64,000 nucleotides of DNA, taken from assembly GCF_038561955.2 (NCBI RefSeq), contig NZ_CP138333.2:2294001-2358000 (forward strand). Direction: 5' to 3'. The stretch comes from Salinicoccus sp. Bachu38. GTDB taxonomy: Bacteria; Bacillota; Bacilli; Staphylococcales; Salinicoccaceae. Shown here one piece after another: positions 25,915 to 33,917 of the stretch (within the stretch, counting starts at the first letter, position 1; the number at the start of each line of letters is the position of its first letter). The position numbers and the translations under genes were made by a program. The notes beneath the pieces were generated by a model. The model had not been told where the DNA came from, ran no database searches, and was given only the letters and a program-made list of their open reading frames with translations.

Positions 25915-26676
25915 TTATATGGCAGTCCATCCACCATCCACTTTTATTGTCTCTCCTGTGATGAAGTTGGCCATATCTGAAGCCAGGAATAGCACGGCAC
26001 CAGAAACATCCGATGGCTCGGCGATTTTGCCCAGTGGTATTCTGCTCAGCACATCCCGATAAAAATCCTCGTCCTCCAGGAACTTCTCTGTCAAAGCCGT
26101 TTTGACGAAAGTCGGCGCCACTGCATTCACTTTGATATTCTTATCCGCCCATTCAATTGCCAACGCTTTCGTCAGTTGGACCGCTCCTCCTTTACTTGAG
26201 GAATAGGCAGCACGCTTTATATATCCTACGAAAGCCATCTGGGATACGATATTGATCACCCTCCCCCTGCCTTGCTCAGCCATATATCTGCCGGCACGCT
26301 GGGAACAGAAGAACACTCCTTTCAAGTTCGTATCCAGCACTTTGTCCCAGTCCTCCTCGGTTACATCGAATGCATCCTGCAAAATATTGACACCTGCGTT
26401 GTTTACCAGAACATCAATGCCCTTCATCCTGGATTCAGCTTCGTCCACCATTTCATATACACTTTGAACGTCCTGCATATCGGCAACGATGTATGAGCAA
26501 TCCGTTGTCATGTCCTGAAGTTCCTTCGTGGTCTCGGAAAGATCCTTTTCATTTCTTCCCGTAATGGTTACCGTGGCACCACACTCTGCAAAACGCATCG
26601 CAATGTCTCTGCCCAAACCCTTGCTTCCGCCAGTCACAAGAACTTTCTGACCCGCCAGATCTTTAAAGTATTCCAT
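25915..26676 (-). CDS. Short-chain dehydrogenase/reductase (SDR)
   Basis: A 253-aa classical SDR. GGSKGLGRDIA (about 14-24) is the dinucleotide motif TGxxxGxG variant, NNAGVN follows, and the catalytic Tyr-x-x-x-Lys lies in AAYSSSKGG (Tyr about 155). The C-terminus ITGETIKVDGGWT is typical. It oxidises or reduces a secondary alcohol with NAD(P). ATG 26676 has AAGGGG six bases upstream; an upstream in-frame start gives a hydrophobic extension without a ribosome site. It is transcribed towards the LacI gene and divergent from the HisD-like gene, with two operator copies in the shared region. Confidence 0.9.
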   Translation of the reverse strand: MEYFKDLAGQKVLVTGGSKGLGRDIAMRFAECGATVTITGRNEKDLSETTKELQDMTTDCSYIVADMQDVQSVYEMVDEAESRMKGIDVLVNNAGVNILQDAFDVTEEDWDKVLDTNLKGVFFCSQRAGRYMAEQGRGRVINIVSQMAFVGYIKRAAYSSSKGGAVQLTKALAIEWADKNIKVNAVAPTFVKTALTEKFLEDEDFYRDVLSRIPLGKIAEPSDVSGAVLFLASDMANFITGETIKVDGGWTAI

Positions 26677-26726
26677 AAGCAACCCCTTTTTTAAAATTAA
26701 AATTAGAAAACTCAATATTTATTGAC

Positions 26727-26746
26727 AAATGAATACGGTTTCATTT
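26727..26746. promoter_or_regulatory. LacI operator copy 2
   Basis: AAATGAATACGGTTTCATTT is an imperfect version of the 24802 palindrome, with AAATGA and TCATTT arms around a CG centre. It sits between the divergent SDR and HisD-like genes. Confidence 0.65.
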
Positions 26747-26790
26747 ATCTTATATTCAACACCTCTAAATATCAAGCGTTTTATATAATT

Positions 26791-26810
26791 TTTTGCATAC
26801 GTATTCAAAA
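26791..26810. promoter_or_regulatory. LacI operator copy 3
   Basis: TTTTGCATACGTATTCAAAA shares the ATACGTATTC core and differs from a perfect palindrome by one position pair. It abuts the ribosome site of the HisD-like gene, so binding would block that transcript. Confidence 0.7.
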
Positions 26811-26824
26811 AAGGAGAGATGAGG

Positions 26825-28108
26825 ATGGCAACATATTTGAAAAAAGGCAAGATGCCCGAGGAAATAAAGGAGAGTGACGATAAGGTTTCCAAGATTGTCC
26901 AATCTACGATAAAGGATATCGAAGACGAAGGGGACAAGGCAGTTCGCAGGCTCTCAGAGCAGTTTGATGACTGGAGCCCCGAAAATTTCCAGCTGAGCCA
27001 GTCACAGATAGAGGATATAATTGCAGAAATTCCCGAACAGACCAAAAAGGACATTGAGTTTGCACAGAACAACATAAGACAGTTTGCTGAAGAGCAACTG
27101 AAATCCATGAAGGATATCGAAGTCGAAACAATGCCCGGCGTAATACTTGGACACAAGAACATACCCGTGAACAGTGTCGGCTGCTACATTCCCGGCGGGC
27201 GCTATCCGATGGTCGCTTCAGCCCACATGAGTGTGCTTACCGCCAAAGTCGCAGGCGTCAAAAGAGTGATTGCATGCACACCTCCGATCAATGGGGAGAT
27301 TCCTGCTGCCACCGTATACGCCATGCACAAGGCAGGAGCGGATGAAATCTACATCCTTGGCGGCATCCAGGCCATGGCGGGAATGGCTGTAGGGACGGAA
27401 AGTATTGATTCTGTCGACATGATAGTCGGTCCAGGGAATGCATTTGTTGCAGAAGCAAAACGGCAGCTCTACGGACGCGTAGGCATCGATCTGTTTGCAG
27501 GTCCGACTGAAACACTTGTTGTCGCTGATGAAACCAGTGAACCTGAAATGATTGCAACCGACCTTCTGGGCCAAGGTGAACACGGCCCCACCTCCCCTGG
27601 CGCACTGATCACCACTTCCAAGGAAATTGCAGAGGAAACGGTAAAAGAGATCGAACGACAGCTGAAAGTCCTCCCGACTGCTGATGTGGCCAGTGTATCC
27701 TGGGAAGACTACGGACAGATTATATTGGTCGAAAATGAGCAGGAGGCACTGGAAGAAGCAGACAGGCTGGCATTCGAGCATGTTGAAATCCTGACCAAAA
27801 ACCCGGACTTCTTCCTGGAAAACATGACAAACTACGGTTGTCTCTTCCTCGGACCTGAAACCAATGTTGCATATGGTGACAAAGTCATCGGAACCAACCA
27901 CACTCTGCCTACAAAAGGTGCAGCAAAGTATACAGGCGGCCTGTGGGTCGGCAAGTTCCTCAAGACCGTCACATATCAGAAGATCACATCCGAAGAACAG
28001 AGTGCCTACATTGGAGAATATGCAGCCAGACTATGCCAGCTCGAGAACTTCGCCGGCCATGCAGAACAGGCATTGCTTAGGGTTAGAAAGTATGGGGATA
28101 AAGAGTAG
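26825..28108 (+). CDS. HisD-family dehydrogenase, sulfopropanediol 3-dehydrogenase (HpsN)-like
   Basis: A 427-aa member of the histidinol dehydrogenase family, which oxidises a primary alcohol to a carboxylate in two NAD-dependent steps. The core is clear: [20 protein letters not shown] (about 117-136), [17 protein letters not shown] and [14 protein letters not shown]. The active-site region reads QGEHGPTSP (Glu252, His253) where biosynthetic HisD has EHGPDAQ or similar. That change and the [10 protein letters not shown] lead-in recall HpsN, which turns (R)-2,3-dihydroxypropane-1-sulfonate into sulfolactate. No his genes are near; two operator copies lie upstream. ATG 26825 has GGAG eight bases before it. 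A catabolic role is firm, the substrate is a hypothesis. Confidence 0.82.
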   Translation: MATYLKKGKMPEEIKESDDKVSKIVQSTIKDIEDEGDKAVRRLSEQFDDWSPENFQLSQSQIEDIIAEIPEQTKKDIEFAQNNIRQFAEEQLKSMKDIEVETMPGVILGHKNIPVNSVGCYIPGGRYPMVASAHMSVLTAKVAGVKRVIACTPPINGEIPAATVYAMHKAGADEIYILGGIQAMAGMAVGTESIDSVDMIVGPGNAFVAEAKRQLYGRVGIDLFAGPTETLVVADETSEPEMIATDLLGQGEHGPTSPGALITTSKEIAEETVKEIERQLKVLPTADVASVSWEDYGQIILVENEQEALEEADRLAFEHVEILTKNPDFFLENMTNYGCLFLGPETNVAYGDKVIGTNHTLPTKGAAKYTGGLWVGKFLKTVTYQKITSEEQSAYIGEYAARLCQLENFAGHAEQALLRVRKYGDKE

Positions 28109-28144
28109 TAAGGGAAACAGGGAGAAGACAATGGCAAAAGAGCT

Positions 28145-28187
28145 AAGCCTTGAATGTTGGAAAATCATCCATCATTCAAGGCTTTTA
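28145..28187 (+). terminator. Terminator after HisD-like gene
   Basis: AAGCCTTGAATG and CATTCAAGGCTT pair around a 16-base loop, followed by TTATTATTT. It separates this transcript from the next SDR. Confidence 0.75.
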
Positions 28188-28248
28188 TTATTTAAAATTA
28201 CAAAGTGTATGCAAATATTACAGGCTAAATTATAAGTTCACTTCATAT

Positions 28249-28262
28249 TGTAAGCGTTTTCC
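28249..28262. promoter_or_regulatory. cre-like site upstream of SDR
   Basis: TGTAAGCGTTTTCC follows the cre consensus except the last base. It is about 65 bases upstream of the SDR start. Confidence 0.5.
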
Positions 28263-28327
28263 AACCAATCCATATTCTTTTATTATATACTTGATGTAGA
28301 AATACACAGTATAGAAGGAGGAGTCCC

Positions 28328-29095
28328 ATGAAAGGTCTGGATGGTAAAGTCGCAGTGGTCACCGGTGGTGCTTCAGGAATTGGATATTCAATCGTTGAAC
28401 AGTTATTGGAACACAACGTTAAAGTGGCTATTGGCGATCTGAATGAAGAAAAGCTCAAAGAAATTGAAGGAAAATACCCTGAAAAGGTAATCGGGGTTGT
28501 AGCAGATGTTACTTCAGAACCCGATGTCAAAAACCTTGTGGACACTGCAGTAGAAAAGTTTGGTAAGTTGAACTATGGATTCAATGTAGCCGGGTTAAGC
28601 AAATCAGGTCTCATCATGGAGCAGGATTACGCAGACTGGAAAACAACAGTGGATATCGTACTCAATGGCATTTTCCTTTCTACGAAGCATGAAGCCAACG
28701 CCATGAAGGAACACGGGGGCGCCATCGTAAACATCTCTTCCCTGAATGCGCACGTACCCATGTTCTATGGTGCTGCATACGCCTCTGCCAAAGCCGGTGT
28801 CGAAATGTTTACTAAAAACGCAGCACTGGAATTTGCGGAACATAAAATAAGAGTGAACGCCGTTCTGCCCGGACTTGTCAGAACACCCCTTACTGGAGGA
28901 TTCTTTGAAAATGAAGCGCTTCATGAGGCTTTCATGGAAAGAATCCCCGAAAAGAGAGCCGCAGAACCGGCAGAAATCGCTGCACCGTCACTCTTCCTCA
29001 TTTCAGACGATGCCTCCTATATAAATGGGACGAGCCTTGTCGTCGATGGCGCTTGGGAAGTTACAGGATACCCGGACTTGAGCAAACATATGTAG
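28328..29095 (+). CDS. Short-chain dehydrogenase/reductase (SDR)
   Basis: A 255-aa classical SDR with TGGASGIGYSI (12-22) for the dinucleotide, an acidic residue (GDLNEE) after the second strand suggesting NAD preference, NVAGLS in place of the usual NNAG, and the catalytic Tyr in AAYASAKAG (about 155-163). The C-terminus reads INGTSLVVDGAWEVTGYPD. AGAAGGAGGAG precedes ATG. It stands alone with its own terminator and a cre-like box, next to the LacI regulon but without a copy of its palindrome. Substrate unknown. Confidence 0.88.
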   Translation: MKGLDGKVAVVTGGASGIGYSIVEQLLEHNVKVAIGDLNEEKLKEIEGKYPEKVIGVVADVTSEPDVKNLVDTAVEKFGKLNYGFNVAGLSKSGLIMEQDYADWKTTVDIVLNGIFLSTKHEANAMKEHGGAIVNISSLNAHVPMFYGAAYASAKAGVEMFTKNAALEFAEHKIRVNAVLPGLVRTPLTGGFFENEALHEAFMERIPEKRAAEPAEIAAPSLFLISDDASYINGTSLVVDGAWEVTGYPDLSKHM

Positions 29096-29108
29096 AAATA
29101 ACTAAAGT

Positions 29109-29141
29109 AAACGACGCTCTATTTTTAGAGCGTCGTTATTT
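29109..29141. terminator. Bidirectional terminator
   Basis: AACGACGCTCTA and TAGAGCGTCGTT pair around TTTT, with T-rich flanks. It ends the SDR transcript on the plus strand. Confidence 0.85.
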
Positions 29142-29142
29142 A

Positions 29143-29337
29143 CTATGCTTCAATTTCATACCCTTCCAGAACTGTTTTCTCCAATTCTTTCAGGTCGTTT
29201 CTAAAGAACTTATCTACTTTATTTTTAATCGCATCATGCAATTTTTCGTAATCCAATTCATAACTTTCATTGTAATCAAGGATATTCTTTACATATATTG
29301 TTGTATACGCAGTGGTCTGATGAAATAATATAATTTT
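29143..29337 (-). pseudogene. Possible truncated gene remnant
   Basis: The minus strand has an open frame of 64 codons without a normal start codon, ending in TAG beside the SDR terminator. It reads like protein (for example YNESYELDYEKLHDAIKNK and RNDLKELEKTVLEGYEIEA) and follows an in-frame TGA. It may be the 3' part of a lost gene. No family recognised. The rest of the 357-base gap up to 29452 holds only the ABC-operon terminator. Confidence 0.3.
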
Positions 29338-29377
29338 TCACTCGTAATGGCACAGTCAACTGTTTTCTATTTCTTCA

Positions 29378-29407
29378 ATAAAAAAGGACCTGATCTCCTC
29401 AGGTCCT
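29378..29407 (-). terminator. Terminator of amino-acid ABC operon
   Basis: AGGACCTGA and TCAGGTCCT pair around five bases; on the minus strand TTTTTT follows. Confidence 0.85.
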
Positions 29408-29452
29408 CTGGAATCATTATTTATATTTTTGGCTTATACTTCACCAATAATT

Positions 29453-30148
29453 CTACGCATATCCTCTTCTCATCCTGTTCTCCAGCTTATCGATGACGTA
29501 CGTAAGCAGTACACATATGCCCCAATATACAAACGCTGCGGCGACGAATGCTTCCAAATAACTGAAGCTCTGCGCACCGACGAGCCTTGCCTGGGCGAAG
29601 ATGTCCACGACGGTCACGAGGAAGGCGAGTGACAGTGCCTTGATGATGATCAGGAATGCATTCATCGTATCGGGCAGTGCCTCCACCATGACCTGCGGGA
29701 TGATGACTTTTCTCAATACCTGGGTGGTGCTGTAGCCGAGCGACTGTGCCGCTTCTATCTGGTCCTTATCCAGTGAATGCAGGGCACCCCTGATGATCTC
29801 GGACTGGAAGACGGAATAGCAGATGCTGAATGTCACGATGACGATGGCCGTGGAATTCAGGCTCGTCGGGTCGAACGTGACATTGAAGAGTCCCAGGAAC
29901 CATGCGAGCACGAGCGGCAATGAATAATAGACCAGGTAGAGGAGCACGACATTCGGTGTACCTCTAAGGAATGACTGCAGGACGCCGATGACCTGTTTGA
30001 CCACCGGTATGTTCAAACTCTGGATGTAGGTAATCATTGCGCCGAGCGTGAATGAAAGGACAAGGATGATGAGCGCCAGGAACAGTGTCTTCGGAACGAC
30101 TTTGAGGATTTCGATGAAGCTTTCGAAAACGGTCATGATATCAAACAC
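29453..30148 (-). CDS. Amino-acid-type ABC transporter permease
   Basis: A 231-aa inner-membrane permease of the polar amino acid family with about five membrane segments. QSLNIPVVKQVIGVLQSFLRGTPN and the EAAQSLGYSTTQVLRKVIIPQ loop (about 130-150), which docks the ATPase, are clear. It overlaps the preceding permease gene by 8 bases. The operon order ATPase - binding protein - permease - permease resembles cystine importers (TcyKLMN) in having two permeases, though the substrate is not readable. Confidence 0.9.
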   Translation of the reverse strand: MFDIMTVFESFIEILKVVPKTLFLALIILVLSFTLGAMITYIQSLNIPVVKQVIGVLQSFLRGTPNVVLLYLVYYSLPLVLAWFLGLFNVTFDPTSLNSTAIVIVTFSICYSVFQSEIIRGALHSLDKDQIEAAQSLGYSTTQVLRKVIIPQVMVEALPDTMNAFLIIIKALSLAFLVTVVDIFAQARLVGAQSFSYLEAFVAAAFVYWGICVLLTYVIDKLENRMRRGYA

Positions 30149-30866
30149 TGTAGCCCGCCTCCTCTTCCTTCAGCTCGTAGCCTGTCTTTCTGAGCACCCG
30201 TTTCTTCCTGCGCTCAAGCAGTCTGATGATCTGCTCGGAGACCATTGAGATGCCCCAATAGATGAGCGCCACTGTCAGGAACACTTCTACCTGCTTCATG
30301 CCGAATGTATCCCCGCTCATGATCGTCGCCATGCCCATGATGTCCACGACACCGATGGCGAAGACGAGGGAACTGTCATGGATGAGGTGGATCATCGCAT
30401 TGCCGAGACCCGGCAGCGCGATTGGTGCCATCTGCGGGATGACTACCCTTTTCATCTTCTGGAACGGCGTATAGCCGAGGCTCTCCGCCGCTTCGTGCTG
30501 GCCTTTATCGATTGCCAGATATGCCGGCCTCAACACTTCCGACATATATGCACCATTGAAGAAGATTAGGCAGGCCACTGCGGCGGTGATGGCGCCGATG
30601 TTCGTTATATCGAACCCGATCAGCTGCAGCAGCACCGGCAGGCCGAAGAAGAACAGGAACAGCTGCAGCAGTATCGGTGTGCTCCGGGTGAAGGATATAT
30701 ATGCCCCCATCAGCTGGCTGAGAACAGGTATCTTCCTGATCCGTATCGCAGCAACCGGAATGCTGAGCAGCAGGCCGAATACAGCGGAGAGTACGACAAT
30801 CAGAATCGTTATGGGAATCACAGATAAGAACTGTGGAAATATTTCTATCATATATTGGATATCCAT
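30141..30866 (-). CDS. Amino-acid-type ABC transporter permease
   Basis: A 241-aa permease, paralogous to the next gene. GAYISFTRSTPILLQLFLFFFGLP is the typical early helix region and HEAAESLGYTPFQKMKRVVIPQ (about 140-161) the ATPase-contact loop. The hydrophilic C-terminal tail RRKKRVLRKTGYELKEEE is longer than usual. It likely forms a heterodimeric channel with the 29453-30148 product. It follows the binding-protein gene by 31 bases. Confidence 0.9.
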   Translation of the reverse strand: MDIQYMIEIFPQFLSVIPITILIVVLSAVFGLLLSIPVAAIRIRKIPVLSQLMGAYISFTRSTPILLQLFLFFFGLPVLLQLIGFDITNIGAITAAVACLIFFNGAYMSEVLRPAYLAIDKGQHEAAESLGYTPFQKMKRVVIPQMAPIALPGLGNAMIHLIHDSSLVFAIGVVDIMGMATIMSGDTFGMKQVEVFLTVALIYWGISMVSEQIIRLLERRKKRVLRKTGYELKEEEAGYSV

Positions 30867-30897
30867 GATTGACCCTCCTCTTCATTCATTGCCATTT

Positions 30898-31734
30898 CTA
30901 CTCTTCGTACTGCAGGATGTCTTCCCCGTAGAATTCGTTGGACAGTTCGGACACGACGCCTTCTTCTTTCAGTTCAGCCAGCGCTTCGCTGACCTTGTCA
31001 CGAAGTTCAGCATTCTCTTCGGAATCATGGATCAGGAAGTATGTCGGATTGATTTCCACCGGTTCCGTCACATGGATGTCGAGATCCGCTTCTTCTATGA
31101 TCTCCTGCTGACCCAGATTTGATGGATTTACGAACGCGTCATACACCCCATCGTTCACTTCCTGCAGACGGTCTGAAGTCGGAATTCCGCCGTCTGAAGT
31201 TTCGAACTCGATCTGATTGTCCGGATGCTCTTCATTGTAGCTGTTCAGCAGGTTGTAGACACCACCTGTCGGTGTAACCGGCACTACATTTTTTCCAGGC
31301 AGGTCATCGAGGCTTTCGATTTCACCTTCCTGGTCTCCTGTCGCAAAGATCTTCATCAGGCTCGGACCATTGCTTTCGTCCGGAATCAGGTAGCTTTCTT
31401 CCCTCTCCTCGGAAAGAATCAGTCCCTGGGCAAGCAGGTCATATTGACCCGTATCAAGACCGATTTCGCCCGCACTGTCGCTGGCGCCTTCAATGTTGAA
31501 CTCATAGTCCTCAAGCTTTTCGTCTACGGCACGCAACAGTTCGACCTCGTAGCCTGTCAGTTCTCCGTCGTCACCGACATAACTCAACGGACGGGAGGAT
31601 GAAGACACAGCGACTTCCACTGTTCTGACCCCTTCGCCTTCTTCAGAACCCGCTGCATTCTCTTCTTCGCCGCCACATGCCGCCAATACCAATAGTACTG
31701 CTGTGAATGAAACCAATAGTAGTAATTTTCTCAT
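30898..31734 (-). CDS. Amino-acid-type ABC transporter substrate-binding lipoprotein
   Basis: A 278-aa extracellular binding protein (family 3 type). The lipobox LLVLAAC puts the lipidated Cys at residue 20 after a short signal. An acidic spacer (GGEEENAAGSEEGEG) leads to the domain start TVEVAVSSSSRPLSYVGDDGELTGYEVELLRAV, whose ELTGYEVELLRA is the family signature. Later GQYDLLAQGLILSEER also fits. It captures an amino acid or derivative for the two permeases downstream and the ATPase upstream. Ligand unknown; cystine or a related sulfur compound is suggested only by operon layout. Confidence 0.9.
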   Translation of the reverse strand: MRKLLLLVSFTAVLLVLAACGGEEENAAGSEEGEGVRTVEVAVSSSSRPLSYVGDDGELTGYEVELLRAVDEKLEDYEFNIEGASDSAGEIGLDTGQYDLLAQGLILSEEREESYLIPDESNGPSLMKIFATGDQEGEIESLDDLPGKNVVPVTPTGGVYNLLNSYNEEHPDNQIEFETSDGGIPTSDRLQEVNDGVYDAFVNPSNLGQQEIIEEADLDIHVTEPVEINPTYFLIHDSEENAELRDKVSEALAELKEEGVVSELSNEFYGEDILQYEE

Positions 31735-31758
31735 CGTATGTATGCCTCCTTATAATTT

Positions 31759-32502
31759 TTAATGGGTTGTTGTATAGAACTTGCGTAAAAACTGCTGGGT
31801 CCGCGCACTTTCAGAATGGTTGAATATCTGCTCCGGCGGCCCTTCTTCAGCCACCCTGCCCTTGTCCATGAAGATGACACGGTCGGATATGTCTTTGGCG
31901 AATGACATCTCATGGGTCACAAGGATGATCGTCATGCCCGAATTCGCGACTTCACCAATCGCCTTCAATACCTCGCCGACCAGCTCAGGATCGAGTGCCG
32001 AAGTCGGCTCATCAAAAAGGATCACTTCCGGTTCCACAGCCAGAGCCCTTGCGATGCTCACCCGCTGCTGCTGGCCACCCGAGAGCTGATGCGGATACGC
32101 ATCCGCCTTCCCGTCGAGGCCGACCCGCGCGAGCTCCTTCATGCTCTTGTCATGCGCCGCCTTCTTCGACTTCTTCTGAACCACAATCTGGGCATCCATG
32201 ACATTCTCCAGCACCGTCTTGTTCTTGAACAGGTTATACTGCTGGAAGACCATCGCCGTCTTCCGTCTGAGGTTGAGCGTCTCCTTCTTCGTTATCGCAC
32301 CGAAATCATACGTAAGACCCCCCAGGGTGATGCGGCCGCTCTCCGGCTTCTCCAGCAGGTTGATGCACCTGAGCAGACTCGTCTTCCCCGTACCGCTCGG
32401 TCCGATGAATGTGATTACCTCGCCCTTTTTGACTTCGAGGCTGATATCATCCAGCACCTTGTGTTCCCCAAAAGACAGATTCAGATTCTCTATATTCAGC
32501 AC
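31759..32502 (-). CDS. Amino-acid-type ABC transporter ATPase
   Basis: A 247-aa ATPase of the polar amino acid class. Walker [10 protein letters not shown] (about 34-42), the Q-loop VFQQYNLF, the signature [15 protein letters not shown], Walker [14 protein letters not shown] and the switch His in VTHEMSF are all present. I prefer the GTG start at 32502 ([12 protein letters not shown]), which has AAGG eight bases upstream; a GTG at 32511 would be too close to GGAG. It is the first gene of the operon, divergent from the acyl-CoA-dehydrogenase-fold gene. Confidence 0.92.
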   Translation of the reverse strand: MLNIENLNLSFGEHKVLDDISLEVKKGEVITFIGPSGTGKTSLLRCINLLEKPESGRITLGGLTYDFGAITKKETLNLRRKTAMVFQQYNLFKNKTVLENVMDAQIVVQKKSKKAAHDKSMKELARVGLDGKADAYPHQLSGGQQQRVSIARALAVEPEVILFDEPTSALDPELVGEVLKAIGEVANSGMTIILVTHEMSFAKDISDRVIFMDKGRVAEEGPPEQIFNHSESARTQQFLRKFYTTTH

Positions 32503-32565
32503 ATGACACACCTTCTCCCATTATGTAGTCTGTAAATTAAAATGATACGCTTCATTATAACTATT

Positions 32566-32589
32566 ATTCCCGACTTGTCAAATGGGAAT
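32566..32589. promoter_or_regulatory. Inverted repeat between divergent genes, candidate operator
   Basis: ATTCCC (32566-32571) and GGGAAT (32584-32589) are separated by 12 bases in the 190-base region between the divergent ABC operon and the oxidoreductase. The GGAAT half-site recalls sulfur-regulator CymR sites, a loose similarity. It may control both directions. Confidence 0.35.
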
Positions 32590-32691
32590 TTAAAGTATAT
32601 CATTACACGTGACTATTGAAAAAGAGTATCTTTGGTGGAATAATGAAGAAATTATGATGTTATAGATATGCTTTAGGAGAGGAGTATCACT

Positions 32692-33873
32692 TTGGAAACA
32701 TTACAGGACCTTGAAATGAATGAACGCTTCCATTTAATAGAAGAAACAGCCAAGAAATTCAAAGAGACTTCACAGGAACACGATGAGAACGTCACCTTCC
32801 CCTTCGAGAATTTCGAAGCGCTGAAGAAGATCGGCTACCCGCAGCTGTCCGTACCCGCAGAATACGGCGGAGGCGGCATCTCACTGCACGAACTGATGAA
32901 GCACCAGGAGATCATCGCGAAATATGACGGTGCCACCGCCCTATCCATCGGGTGGCATATGGGCATCATCATGGACCTTGGAGAGAAGAAGGCTTGGGAT
33001 GACGCAAAGTATAAGAAGGTCGTCGCAGATGTGATCGAGAACGGTGCACTCATCAACAACTTGGCCACAGAACCGGCAACCGGCAGCCCGACACGCGGCG
33101 GCAGACCCGAAACCACCGCGAGGAAAGAGGGTGACGGATGGATTCTGAACGGCAGGAAGACATTCGCCACACTGTCACCGATATTGAAGTACGGTGTCGT
33201 CAGCGCCTCAATCGAAGGCAGTGACGATGTCGCCAACTTCGTCGTCGACAGCACGCTCAAGGGCGTCCGCATCGATGAGACATGGAACTCCGTCGCCATG
33301 CGCGCAAGCGGCAGCCACGACTTCATCATGGAGAATGTGCGCGTACAGGAAGAAGACCTCGTCTCCTACCGCACACTTGGCAAGAAGGATCCCGCCGGAT
33401 GGCTGCTGCACATCCCGGCGTGCTACCTCGGCATTGCACGCGCCGCGCAGGATTCGGCATTGGAATTTGCGACCACCTACTCCCCGAACAGCATCAAAGG
33501 CACCATTTCAGAGCTGCCGAATGTCCAGGAGAAGCTCGGACGCATCGAGATGCTGCTGATGGAATCGGAGCATTTCCTCTATTCCGTTGCCAGGCAGTGG
33601 GATGAAAGCGATGAAGCGAAAAGAGGTAGGATGGGCAGCGAACTCGGTGCCGTCAAGACCTCCATCGTCAACAAGGCCGTCGAAGCCGTTGACCTCTCCA
33701 TGCGCGTCGTCGGAGCAAAGAGCCTGTCTGCAGACAACGAGATGCAACGGTACTACAGGAATGTCCGTGCCGGCCTCCACAACCCGCCGATGGATGACAT
33801 GGTCATCATCGGACTCGCAAAGAGTTCGATCGGCAGAGTGGAAAGCGCGAAAAAGCAGGAGCAGCAGATATAG
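32692..33873 (+). CDS. Acyl-CoA dehydrogenase-fold oxidoreductase or flavin monooxygenase
   Basis: A 393-aa protein of the acyl-CoA dehydrogenase superfamily: N-terminal helical domain with LSVPAEYGGGG (about 52-62), beta-domain LATEPATGSPTRGGRP and DGWILNGRKTFATLSP (about 145-160), and C-terminal helices ending SSIGRVESAKK. The LxTEPxTGSP stretch is seen both in true dehydrogenases and in sulfur-compound monooxygenases (SfnC/DszC type). The start is TTG with GGAG seven bases upstream. Divergence from an amino-acid-type importer suggests it acts on the imported compound, possibly an organosulfur or N-substituted amino acid. Dehydrogenase versus monooxygenase cannot be settled here. Confidence 0.75.
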   Translation: METLQDLEMNERFHLIEETAKKFKETSQEHDENVTFPFENFEALKKIGYPQLSVPAEYGGGGISLHELMKHQEIIAKYDGATALSIGWHMGIIMDLGEKKAWDDAKYKKVVADVIENGALINNLATEPATGSPTRGGRPETTARKEGDGWILNGRKTFATLSPILKYGVVSASIEGSDDVANFVVDSTLKGVRIDETWNSVAMRASGSHDFIMENVRVQEEDLVSYRTLGKKDPAGWLLHIPACYLGIARAAQDSALEFATTYSPNSIKGTISELPNVQEKLGRIEMLLMESEHFLYSVARQWDESDEAKRGRMGSELGAVKTSIVNKAVEAVDLSMRVVGAKSLSADNEMQRYYRNVRAGLHNPPMDDMVIIGLAKSSIGRVESAKKQEQQI

Positions 33874-33879
33874 GTATGA

Positions 33880-33914
33880 AAATAGAGGCTTGGATAAAAT
33901 CCAAGCCTCTTTTA
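33880..33914. terminator. Bidirectional terminator
   Basis: AGAGGCTTGGAT and ATCCAAGCCTCT pair around AAA, flanked by A and T runs. It lies between the convergent oxidoreductase and TRAP operon ends. Confidence 0.88.
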
Positions 33915-33917
33915 CTT

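Noticed and set aside
26825-28108. Assignment as biosynthetic histidinol dehydrogenase
   Set aside because: No other histidine genes nearby, an altered active-site segment, and clear membership in a catabolic LacI regulon.
28132-28233. Short plus-strand frame starting ATGGCAAAAGAG after the HisD-like gene
   Set aside because: Most of it is the terminator hairpin; the peptide is not protein-like.
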